This document shows positions 1 to 5,598 of a stretch of 5,803 bases of DNA, piece after piece (the stretch's first letter is position 1; each line of letters opens with the position of its first letter). This DNA is from Gammaproteobacteria bacterium (GTDB taxonomy: Bacteria; Pseudomonadota; Gammaproteobacteria; SZUA-229). Location of the stretch: contig JARFQK010000258.1 in the NCBI GenBank assembly GCA_029287815.1, positions 1 to 5,803 on the forward strand, read 5' to 3'. The position numbers and the translations under genes were made by a program. The notes under the pieces were generated by a model that searched no databases, was not told the origin of the DNA, and was given only the letters and a program-made list of their open reading frames with translations.

Positions 1-50
1 ATACAGGGATGTATTTCATCAATCCAAATCTCGGCGCGATCATCTCGCCC

Positions 51-70
51 CCTGGTGAGACAGGCGGGCT
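51..70 (+). repeat. Direct repeat copy 1
   Basis: CCTGGTGAGA followed by four variable bases and CGGGCT. It matches 252-271 at 18 of 20 positions. It lies in an open frame from the window edge to a TAA at 79-81, where it reads PLVRQAGW. Confidence 0.6.
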
Positions 71-158
71 GGTGTTCGTAAGCGCCGCTCTGGAGCGAAA
101 AGCATAGCCATAGCTATGGTTTGAGTGAAGAGCAAGCTTACGGACACGAAGACCAGCC
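67..158. repeat. Imperfect 92-bp inverted repeat (MITE-like or long hairpin)
   Basis: The left arm GGCTGGTGTTCGTAAGC (67-83) matches the reverse complement of 136-158 at 16 of 17 positions, with six extra bases in the right arm. Inside it lie a small hairpin CGCTC-TG-GAGCG (86-97) and a perfect palindrome CCATAGCTATGG (108-119). The element could be a miniature inverted-repeat element, a decayed IS end pair, or an intergenic repeat forming a long RNA hairpin. I do not recognise a named family. Confidence 0.55.
108..119. repeat. Perfect 12-bp palindrome
   Basis: CCATAGCTATGG is its own reverse complement and sits near the middle of the 92-bp inverted repeat. It is followed by TTTGAGTGAAG, and an extra CATAG precedes it. 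It could be the tip of the folded structure or a dimeric protein-binding site; only the symmetry is seen. Confidence 0.5.
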
Positions 159-171
159 TGAACCGTGATAG

Positions 172-273
172 GCACTGTTGAAAAACATGCTGTATTTTCG
201 ATCATTCGAGTTTTCTCATAAGACCCAGGTCCTTATCATTGCTCTACGCCGCCTGGTGAGAAATGCGGGCTAA
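172..273 (+). pseudogene. Possible gene-tail remnant (transposase-like, uncertain)
   Basis: An open frame of 33 codons is bounded upstream by TGA and TAG stops (166-171) and ends at TAA 271-273. Its sequence ends FSHKTQVLIIALRRLVRNAG, which has the basic, hydrophobic look of a transposase C-terminus. There is an internal ATG at 187 but no ribosome binding site. A second, similar tail (PLVRQAG) ends the frame at 1-81. The idea of a degraded transposase rests on style alone; a chance ORF is a fair alternative. Confidence 0.2.
252..271 (+). repeat. Direct repeat copy 2
   Basis: Second copy of the CCTGGTGAGA...CGGGCT repeat, 201 bp after copy 1 and in the same reading frame. It reads RLVRNAG and ends directly at a TAA (271-273). 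Confidence 0.6.
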
Positions 274-327
274 GCACGTTGTGTCGCAACAGAACATGCC
301 TGCTACTATAGACCAAACTGGTGCAAC

Positions 328-348
328 GTAGGAGCGGCTTCAGCCGCG
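328..348 (+). repeat. REP sequence, left copy
   Basis: It starts with the REP hallmark GTAG (328-331) and carries the palindrome GCGGCT-TC-AGCCGC (334-347), a 6-bp stem with a two-base loop, ending in CG. Confidence 0.85.
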
Positions 349-384
349 GACTGCCTGGGATAAGCCGTTGACTGCACGGTGGTT

Positions 385-405
385 CGCGGCTGAAGCCGCT
401 CCTAC
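385..405 (-). repeat. REP sequence, right copy (inverted)
   Basis: An exact reverse complement of the left copy over all 21 positions. On the minus strand it starts with GTAG at 405-402, and its own palindrome covers 386-399. Confidence 0.85.
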
Positions 406-463
406 TGCTGCAATCACCGGTATTCAATGGCAACAGCAATACTGCCAGACCATCCTGTGAAGA

Positions 464-1081
464 TCATGAGGCGTGCGACCGTAGTCGCACCCGAATCGCA
501 TCTTCGAGATCGAGTTCGTCGAGATGTGCGGTCATCTCGCGCAACGCCTGATCGATTTCCGGCAGGATGATGTTTTCGAGTGCGCGCGAGCGCCGCTCGG
601 TGACACGGTATTCGGTGAGCAAGCGGTACAGGTTACCGGACAAACCCGCCTGGATCGCGCTCTTGATGAATATGCTGCAATAAAGCCTGCCGCAACGCTC
701 CGCTGCCGCCGACACATTGACCGGCGTCGGATGCACGAAGCGATCCGGTTCGGTGTCAATTTCGATCTCAATCAGCTCAACACCCATAAAATTGCGTGAA
801 GACTGCCTCAGTTCGACCGCATCGCCGGAAGCGGAGGGATAAACCTGCAATCCATCGAGCCCGTGATATCGGATCGCAGCTTGCATCGCTTCTCTCGCAG
901 CGCTATGCAGCTCGGCCAGTTCCTGTGCGATCTGCCGATAGCGTTCCAGCTGCCGAAGCAGTTCGGATGCAAGCAACAGGCGCTTTTCATCGAGAAACAC
1001 ATACGCTTCCCTGACCACGGTTTCTTCATCCATCAGTTCGAGCACTGCCGCCCGCGTTGGGGCCTTGCTATCAGCAATCAT
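464..1081 (-). CDS. ntpD: V/A-type ATPase subunit D (central shaft)
   Basis: Rotor shaft that turns inside the A3B3 head, analogous to F-type gamma; 205 aa, normal length. The N-terminal part carries the family's PTR signature (APTRAAVLELMDEE, residues 7-20), then a long helix with LDEKRLLLASELLRQLERYR (30-49). The middle is a short, variable globular segment (about 75-140). The C-terminal helix (about 150-200: LLTEYRVTERRSRALENIIL, then LREMTAHLDELDLEDAIRVR) packs antiparallel to the first as a coiled coil. It is more diverged from the LKLAKRGHxLLKxKRDEL consensus than A or B are from theirs. It is the last gene of the operon. Its ATG overlaps the B stop as ATGA, with GGTGA six bases upstream. 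Confidence 0.93.
   Translation of the reverse strand: MIADSKAPTRAAVLELMDEETVVREAYVFLDEKRLLLASELLRQLERYRQIAQELAELHSAAREAMQAAIRYHGLDGLQVYPSASGDAVELRQSSRNFMGVELIEIEIDTEPDRFVHPTPVNVSAAAERCGRLYCSIFIKSAIQAGLSGNLYRLLTEYRVTERRSRALENIILPEIDQALREMTAHLDELDLEDAIRVRLRSHAS
473..490. other. 7-bp hairpin at the 3' end of subunit D
   Basis: GTGCGAC, a CGTA loop, then GTCGCAC form a perfect 7-bp stem inside the last codons of D. No T-run follows on the minus strand, so it is not an intrinsic terminator. It could protect the operon mRNA 3' end or be a chance result of coding sequence. Confidence 0.35.
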
Positions 1082-2493
1082 GTCGTTTCACCCGTCTCCT
1101 CGTCCTGACTGATATAGTCCTCGATCTGCTGGTCATTCAACCGATAGAGTTCGGTGGCCGGGAGCATTCGCAATAACTGCCAGCCGACCTCCATCCCAGC
1201 TTCCAGAGTGCGGCCACCCTGCTGATGAATAAACTGCTTTTCGAAGGCGTCGCCAAAGTCCAGAAACAATCGGTCGTTCTCGGTCAAACCCTCGCGCCCG
1301 ACGACGCTGGCCAAGACGCGCACGTGTACCGCGCGGGCATAGGCCGCGTAGAGCTGGTTGGCAAGATCAGGGTGGTCCTTGTGGGTAAAGCCCTCGCCGG
1401 TGCCGTCTTTCATCAGACGCGACAGGCAGGGCAGAACCTTGACCGGCGGATAGATATCGGCGCGATCGAGTTCCCGGTCCAGTACAATCTGGCCCTCGGT
1501 AATGTAACCGGTCAGGTCCGGTATCGGATGCGTAATATCGTCCGACGGCATGGTAAGAATCGGCAACTGTGTCAATGATCCGGCCACACCCTTGATGCTC
1601 CCGGCGCGTTCGTACAGCGTCGCGAGATCCGAATACATGTAGCCGGGGAAGCCTTTGCGGCTGGGGACCTCGCCGTGACTCGCTGAAACTTCGCGCAGCG
1701 CTTCGCAATAGTTGGTCATGTCGGTCATGATGACCAACACGTGTTTGTGCTCCTCGAAAGCCAGATACTCTGCCGCTGTCAGCGCATAGCGCGGGCACAG
1801 TAAGCGCTGCGTGCTCGAATCCGACGCAAGATTCAGGAACAGCAGCGTGTGCTCGAGCGCGCCACTGGCCTCCATCGCGGTACGAAAATTTTCTGCTGCA
1901 TCATAGGGTACGCCAATTGCGACAAATACCATCGCGAATGCGTCTTGCTCGGTTGTCTGCTTGTCGCTATGGCGCAGACGCGCCTGCCGCGCGATCTGAA
2001 TCGCCAGTTGGTCGTGCGGCAGCCCGGCTCCTGAAAATATCGGCAGCTTCTGCCCGCGCACAAGGCTGTTCATGATATCGATCGTGGAGATGCCAGTCTC
2101 GATGAAATCGGTGGGCCGTTCGCGCACCGCCGGGTTGATCGACAGGCCGTCAATGCGCAGTGCCTTGACTGCGGCCACCGGCGGGCCCTCATCGATGACC
2201 CGGCCGACCCCGTCGAATACCCTGCCAAGCATCTGCGGACCCACAGCAAAGGTCAACGGTTCACCGAGGAACCGGACTCGAGTATCATTGAGGCCGAGGC
2301 CTGCAGTGGCCTCCAACACCTCGATCGTCAGCGTGTCATCATCGATCGCAGACACCCGCCCAAGCCGTACCCGGCCGCTGCTGTCCTCGACCTCGACGGC
2401 CTCGTTCAATCCGACATTGATGGTGCGTTTCAGAAACAGCAACGGCCCTTCCAACCTTGTCGCGGCGCCGTCCGCATAGACGTCAGCTTTCAT
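1078..2493 (-). CDS. ntpB: V/A-type ATPase subunit B (non-catalytic nucleotide-binding)
   Basis: Partner of A in the hexameric head, 471 aa, the usual length. It has the beta-barrel N-domain (1-75), and the B-type replacement of the P-loop, PIFSGAGLPHDQLAIQIARQ at 151-170, which lacks the Walker lysine as in all B chains. It also has the VLVIMTDMTNYCEALRE segment (252-268) and SRKGFPGYMYSDLATLYERA (278-297). R359 in PCLSRLMKDGTGEG is the expected arginine finger that reaches the A active site. The C-terminal helical domain ends in YISQDEETGETT. The start lies inside the end of A (11-nt overlap), with GGAAGG directly upstream and a GAGG nine bases before the ATG. The stop shares ATGA with D. 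Nothing is missing, so this chain should be functional. Confidence 0.98.
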   Translation of the reverse strand: MKADVYADGAATRLEGPLLFLKRTINVGLNEAVEVEDSSGRVRLGRVSAIDDDTLTIEVLEATAGLGLNDTRVRFLGEPLTFAVGPQMLGRVFDGVGRVIDEGPPVAAVKALRIDGLSINPAVRERPTDFIETGISTIDIMNSLVRGQKLPIFSGAGLPHDQLAIQIARQARLRHSDKQTTEQDAFAMVFVAIGVPYDAAENFRTAMEASGALEHTLLFLNLASDSSTQRLLCPRYALTAAEYLAFEEHKHVLVIMTDMTNYCEALREVSASHGEVPSRKGFPGYMYSDLATLYERAGSIKGVAGSLTQLPILTMPSDDITHPIPDLTGYITEGQIVLDRELDRADIYPPVKVLPCLSRLMKDGTGEGFTHKDHPDLANQLYAAYARAVHVRVLASVVGREGLTENDRLFLDFGDAFEKQFIHQQGGRTLEAGMEVGWQLLRMLPATELYRLNDQQIEDYISQDEETGETT

Positions 2494-4258
2494 GACCTTC
2501 CGCCTCGCTGCGCGTTAATCGGGTAAAGCTGTGGTCGAGTTCAGCGCGCAGCTGGTCGAACTTGTCCAGATCGTCCTCGCCAATCTCCTCGCCCATTCGC
2601 ATCAAGCGGCGCATCACCGCCAGTGCGCTGATCGCCTCCAGCGTGATACCCAGCTCGATTGCGTTCTCAGACAGCTTGATGAAACGGGTGATGATCTGCA
2701 TCATCGCGATCTGTCGCTCGGCCGAGCAATAACGGTCCGTCTCGGAAAAGGCCGACTGGCGTAAAAACGCCTCGTTGATCAGTTCCGCGCACAACAACAC
2801 ATGCTGCTGACGTGGCGGCAGCGCGTCCTTGCCGATGATGCGCGCCATGCGTTCGAGGCGCGCCTGGTCCTCGAGCAAGGCAAGAAAACGCTGGCGCTGC
2901 CGCGCCCAGTTCGGGTGGCCATTCTGACTCCAGAAATGACTCAAGGCTTCGACGTCCTGCGAATAGGATTGCAGCGGATGTATCGCCGGGTAGAAGCGCG
3001 CCTGCGCACGACTGGCATCGAGTCCCCAGAAGCAATGCACATAGCGTTTGGTGTGCGTCGTCACCGGTTCGGAGAAATCAGCCGATGGCGGACTGACCGC
3101 GCCGATGATCGTCAGCGAGCCTACGTTGCCCGAAAGCGAATGCACGTGCGCGGCGCGTTCATAGAAGTCGGCCTGGCGACTGCTCAAATAGGCAGGATAA
3201 CCGCCCTCGCCCGGCAACTCGCCCAGGCGTCCGGAAATCTCGCGCAAAGCTTCGGCCCAACGACTGGTGGAATCGGCCATCAGCGCAACGCGCAATCCCA
3301 TATCGCGATAATATTCGCCGACCGTCACAGCGGTGTAGATGCTGGCTTCACGCGCAGCCACTGGCATGTTCGATGTGTTGGCGATAATGACCGTGCGCTC
3401 CATCAGCGGCCGTCCGGTTCGGGGATCCAGCAGTGACGGAAAATCGTGCAGCACGCTGGCCATTTCATTACCGCGCTCACCACATCCGACATAGATGATC
3501 ACGTCAGCGTCGCACCATTTTGCCAGCGTCTCCTGCAACACTGTCTTGCCGGTGCCGAATCCGCCCGGCATCGCGGCGCGGCTGCCGCAGCCAATCGGAA
3601 ACATGCTGTCGAGTATGCGCTGACCGGTGAAAAGTGGACCTTTGATCGGCAGACGGCGCAGCACCGGTCTCGGCTGCCTGACCGGCCAGAAGTGACTCAT
3701 GCTCAGTTCCCGGACCTGGTCGTCGCCGCAATCGAGGATGCACAAGGTCTCTTCGTCGCTATACTCGCCGGCCGGCTTGATCGACACTACTCTGCCGTCA
3801 CAATTGGGTGGCGACATACATCGCTGTAAACGCGCGTCATCACGGTGCACAGAACCGAACAGCGTGCCCCGTGTGGCCAGATCGCCCTGCTTGATCAACG
3901 GACTGAACGCATACTGCTTGCTGTTATGATTCTGGCTGATGCCCGGCCTGACATAACGCCCCTGTTCGTTCAGTGGCCGCAGCAGGCCGTCAAAGATATT
4001 GCCGAGCAAGCCAGGTCCGAGTTTGACCGACAGCGGCGCGCCGGTTGCGCTGACCGGATCGCCCGGTTTGAGACCGGTGGTATCCTCGTAGACTTGAATC
4101 ACCGCTTGATCGCCGTCGATGCGGATCACTTCGCCGAGCAGAGCGCGCTGCCCGACTTTGACCGCCTCGTTCATATGAAGCGGCGTCGTTGCGGTCGCGC
4201 GCAACACCGGACCGCTGATCCAGTTGATCACCGCATCGTGTTGAACGCTATCAGCCAT
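2483..4258 (-). CDS. ntpA: V/A-type ATPase catalytic subunit A
   Basis: Catalytic subunit that hydrolyses or makes ATP in the A3B3 head, 591 aa, the normal length. The N-terminal beta-barrel covers about residues 8-75. The insert typical of A chains (the non-homologous region) spans about 113-195 and ends in WPVR. The nucleotide domain follows: Walker A GGFGTGKT at 232-239 with K238, the catalytic glutamate E261 in GCGERGNEM, and Walker B with D329 in ALMADSTSRWAEALREISGR. SNMPVAAREASIYT (297-310) is also conserved. The C-terminal helical domain runs from about 435. All catalytic residues are intact. The insert holds four cysteines (C147, C153, C173, C177), which I do not recognise as a family feature. 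It overlaps E by 8 nt and B by 11 nt, and a GAGG lies about 12 bases before the ATG. Confidence 0.98.
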   Translation of the reverse strand: MADSVQHDAVINWISGPVLRATATTPLHMNEAVKVGQRALLGEVIRIDGDQAVIQVYEDTTGLKPGDPVSATGAPLSVKLGPGLLGNIFDGLLRPLNEQGRYVRPGISQNHNSKQYAFSPLIKQGDLATRGTLFGSVHRDDARLQRCMSPPNCDGRVVSIKPAGEYSDEETLCILDCGDDQVRELSMSHFWPVRQPRPVLRRLPIKGPLFTGQRILDSMFPIGCGSRAAMPGGFGTGKTVLQETLAKWCDADVIIYVGCGERGNEMASVLHDFPSLLDPRTGRPLMERTVIIANTSNMPVAAREASIYTAVTVGEYYRDMGLRVALMADSTSRWAEALREISGRLGELPGEGGYPAYLSSRQADFYERAAHVHSLSGNVGSLTIIGAVSPPSADFSEPVTTHTKRYVHCFWGLDASRAQARFYPAIHPLQSYSQDVEALSHFWSQNGHPNWARQRQRFLALLEDQARLERMARIIGKDALPPRQQHVLLCAELINEAFLRQSAFSETDRYCSAERQIAMMQIITRFIKLSENAIELGITLEAISALAVMRRLMRMGEEIGEDDLDKFDQLRAELDHSFTRLTRSEAEGHES

Positions 4259-4895
4259 CGCCGAACACGCCTCGCTTCACACGCGCAATGATCATCGCCT
4301 CGATCGAGGCCCTTTGCTGTAACAACCCCTCGAGCGTCGCATCGATCACGGTGCCATCGGCTCTGATGCGGAGCCCGGCTTCGATATCATCCCGAGCCTG
4401 GAATATCGGTACCGAGCCAAAGCTGTCGGCGTACTGCTGTTTGAGCTCGGCAATCTCATCCTGGCTCAGACCCGATGGATGCTCGACCCGGGCAGCTGTT
4501 TGCCGCAAACGCTCGGCTGCACTGGCCATGGCAGCTTGCAGCCATTGCCCTCTGGCCGGTGGGTCTTCCCAGAGCGCGATCAGCGCTGCGCGCAGTAGCG
4601 GCCATGCGATATCCAGAATCGTTCTGTCCACTTTCTGGTGCTGCTGGCGTAGCCGCGTCTGATTACGCGCGATCGCTGATGACAGGCGCAAGCGATATTT
4701 CTCGCGCAATGCCGTGATGTGCTTGTGCATATGTGCGCGGCTGCGTTCGTGGGCCTGCCTGATGATGGCGTTGGCTTCCTCACGAGCGCGATCACGCACC
4801 TGTGCGCAACGTTTTTCGCGGTTCTCCACCACGATTGCGAGCAGGTGTTCGACGGTCTCGGCATCCTGCTGGATGTCGTTTTCGGACGCACTCAT
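4251..4895 (-). CDS. ntpE: V/A-type ATPase subunit E (peripheral stalk)
   Basis: Peripheral stalk chain that holds the A3B3 head against rotation, 214 aa. Residues ~10-95 are highly charged and helical, rich in Arg/Glu/Gln (VENREKRCAQVRDRAREEAN, then RLRQQHQKVD), as expected for the long coiled-coil N-terminal arm. The C-terminal half is the globular domain that caps the head, and includes an E/L/R-rich helix, IRADGTVIDATLEGLLQQRA and a final ARVKRGVFGDG. The motif GLRIRADGTVIDATLEGLLQ corresponds to the family's GGx(V/L)xxxDGxIxxDNTLE pattern, in diverged form. In known enzymes E pairs with a G/H chain; no such gene is seen here. The start shares ATGA with the F stop, and the stop overlaps A by 8 nt. 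Confidence 0.9.
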   Translation of the reverse strand: MSASENDIQQDAETVEHLLAIVVENREKRCAQVRDRAREEANAIIRQAHERSRAHMHKHITALREKYRLRLSSAIARNQTRLRQQHQKVDRTILDIAWPLLRAALIALWEDPPARGQWLQAAMASAAERLRQTAARVEHPSGLSQDEIAELKQQYADSFGSVPIFQARDDIEAGLRIRADGTVIDATLEGLLQQRASIEAMIIARVKRGVFGDG

Positions 4896-5188
4896 TCCAG
4901 CATACCCAGCTGCTTGCGTATTCTTGAAACAATATCGGGCACATCAGACGTTCCGCGCACGTCGGGCACGACCAGCACTGGCGGCGCAATGCGCGCCAGC
5001 AACTCGTCGCGCTCGCTGCTGCTCAGATCCTGCACAGCCGTGCTGGCGACCAGAACCAATGACGCACGTTCGCACGCCTCCCGAATCAGTGAAGCGGCAT
5101 CGGTGCCGTTGGTAACCTGAACGTCGATACCGCACAAGCGAAAACCGGCAGCGGTGACCTCGTCCCCGATAAATTCTGCTACTGACAT
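4892..5188 (-). CDS. ntpF: V/A-type ATPase subunit F (central stalk)
   Basis: Small central-stalk subunit that binds subunit D and rotates with it, 98 aa, the usual length for the family. The N-terminus (residues 6-20, FIGDEVTAAGFRLCG) matches the conserved F-subunit opening FIGDEVTAAGFRLAG. The rest is a Rossmann-like alternation: a helix around DAASLIREACERA, a strand SLVLVAS, a helix with SSSERDELLARI, a strand PPVLVVPD and a C-terminal helix DIVSRIRKQLGMLE. It starts 10 nt after the K stop; an ATG overlapping the K stop (5197-5199) is out of frame. Its stop overlaps the E start as ATGA. Placing F before E, and not next to A or after C, differs from the Thermus order. Confidence 0.93.
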   Translation of the reverse strand: MSVAEFIGDEVTAAGFRLCGIDVQVTNGTDAASLIREACERASLVLVASTAVQDLSSSERDELLARIAPPVLVVPDVRGTSDVPDIVSRIRKQLGMLE

Positions 5189-5198
5189 CGTGTCGCCA

Positions 5199-5552
5199 TC
5201 AGATGATCCGGTTCAGTATCAGGATGGACACGATTAAACCGTAAATCGCGATGCCCTCTGCGAGCCCGATCACTATCAGCGTGCGACCGAGAATTTCCGG
5301 CTTTTCGGCCATCGCACCGATCGCCGCACTGCCGACGTTGGAGACGGCAAAGCCGGCACCCAGCGCAGACAAGCCGGTTGCAATCGCTGCAGCGATAAAA
5401 CCCCAGGAAATCGCACTCTCGGGTAGTGCCGCTGCGGCCTCGGTGGCATCGGCAGCGAACACGGGCGTCAGCCACAGCACCAGCAAAAAAGTCGTACCGA
5501 CGAAACCCAGATGACCCAACCAGAAGATCAGCTTGATGCGCGCTAGTTTCAT
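5199..5552 (-). CDS. ntpK: V/A-type ATPase subunit K (proteolipid, c-ring)
   Basis: Ring-forming proteolipid of the membrane rotor, 117 aa. Residues 1-33 form a basic, hydrophobic leader (MKLARIKLIFWLGHLG start) ending in VFA|AD, which looks like a cleavable signal peptide or an extra helix. The mature part is one hairpin: helix 1 about residues 48-80 (small-residue rich, GLSALGAGFAV), a polar loop AEKPEILGR (82-90), and helix 2 about 91-113. Helix 2 carries the ion-binding carboxylate E99 in GLAEGIAIYG. A single hairpin is about half the size of the duplicated 156-aa E. hirae type. Positions that hold Na+ ligands in sodium c-rings are V, G and I here, which suggests H+ coupling. The start is supported by GGAG five bases upstream. 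The gene ends 10 nt before F. Confidence 0.95.
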   Translation of the reverse strand: MKLARIKLIFWLGHLGFVGTTFLLVLWLTPVFAADATEAAAALPESAISWGFIAAAIATGLSALGAGFAVSNVGSAAIGAMAEKPEILGRTLIVIGLAEGIAIYGLIVSILILNRII

Positions 5553-5557
5553 ATCAA

Positions 5558-5561
5558 CTCC
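5558..5561 (-). promoter_or_regulatory. Shine-Dalgarno site of subunit K
   Basis: GGAG lies five bases before the ATG at 5552. It is the cleanest ribosome binding site in the window and sits in the widest intergenic gap of the operon (46 nt). Strong initiation would fit the need for many K copies per complex. That last point is inference. Confidence 0.6.
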
Positions 5562-5598
5562 GTATTTTTGTTTAGAAATTCATTCAGGGGTTCATCGC

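Larger units (their letters stand above)
328..405. repeat. REP doublet (REPIN)
   Basis: Two 21-bp REP sequences in inverted orientation, identical when one is reverse-complemented, flank a 36-nt spacer, so the whole 78 bp can fold into one long hairpin. Three of the next four inner positions also pair if wobbles are allowed. This is the layout of REPINs, non-autonomous elements moved by a RAYT (REP-associated tyrosine transposase) encoded elsewhere. It lies 58 nt after the D stop and could also stabilise the operon mRNA 3' end. Confidence 0.85.
1..463. other. Non-coding, repeat-rich region downstream of the operon
   Basis: No convincing gene was found on either strand. Short open frames that cross 328-405 on the minus strand are translations of the REP sequences (repeated RSGF/LKPLL patterns), not genes. 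The region holds an imperfect inverted repeat (67-158), a direct repeat (51-70 and 252-271), a short coding-like remnant (172-273) and a REP doublet (328-405). By eye, 181-245 is more AT-rich than the operon. No intrinsic terminator with a T-run is visible after D. Confidence 0.7.

Noticed and set aside
279..309. Possible plus-strand promoter TTGTGT ... TACTAT
   Set aside because: The 19-base spacer is too long, the -10 matches only 4 of 6, and no gene follows downstream on that strand.
328..405. REP hairpin as an intrinsic terminator for the operon
   Set aside because: Strong stem, but no T-run follows on the minus strand below 328; repeat-element identity explains it better.
328..405. CRISPR-like repeat-spacer pattern
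   Set aside because: Only two repeat units, inverted rather than direct, and no cas genes.
236..439. 67-aa minus-strand open frame after the operon
   Set aside because: Its sequence is mostly the translated REP doublet (RSGFSRE and RLKPLL), with no ribosome binding site or family resemblance; it arises from the repeat.
2007..2053. Degenerate P-loop in subunit B as a sign of lost function
   Set aside because: B chains of V/A-ATPases normally have the SGxGLPH segment instead of Walker A; this is standard.
2801..3436. 211-aa plus-strand open frame opposite subunit A
   Set aside because: It lies wholly antisense to the clearly conserved A gene, is arginine-rich and resembles no known family; a shadow frame in GC-rich DNA.
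4714..5120. Two 133-aa plus-strand open frames opposite E and F
   Set aside because: They overlap each other in different frames and are antisense to E and F, whose motifs are convincing.
5197..5199. ATG overlapping the K stop as the start of F
   Set aside because: It is not in frame with the conserved FIGDEVTAAGF reading; the start at 5188 is.
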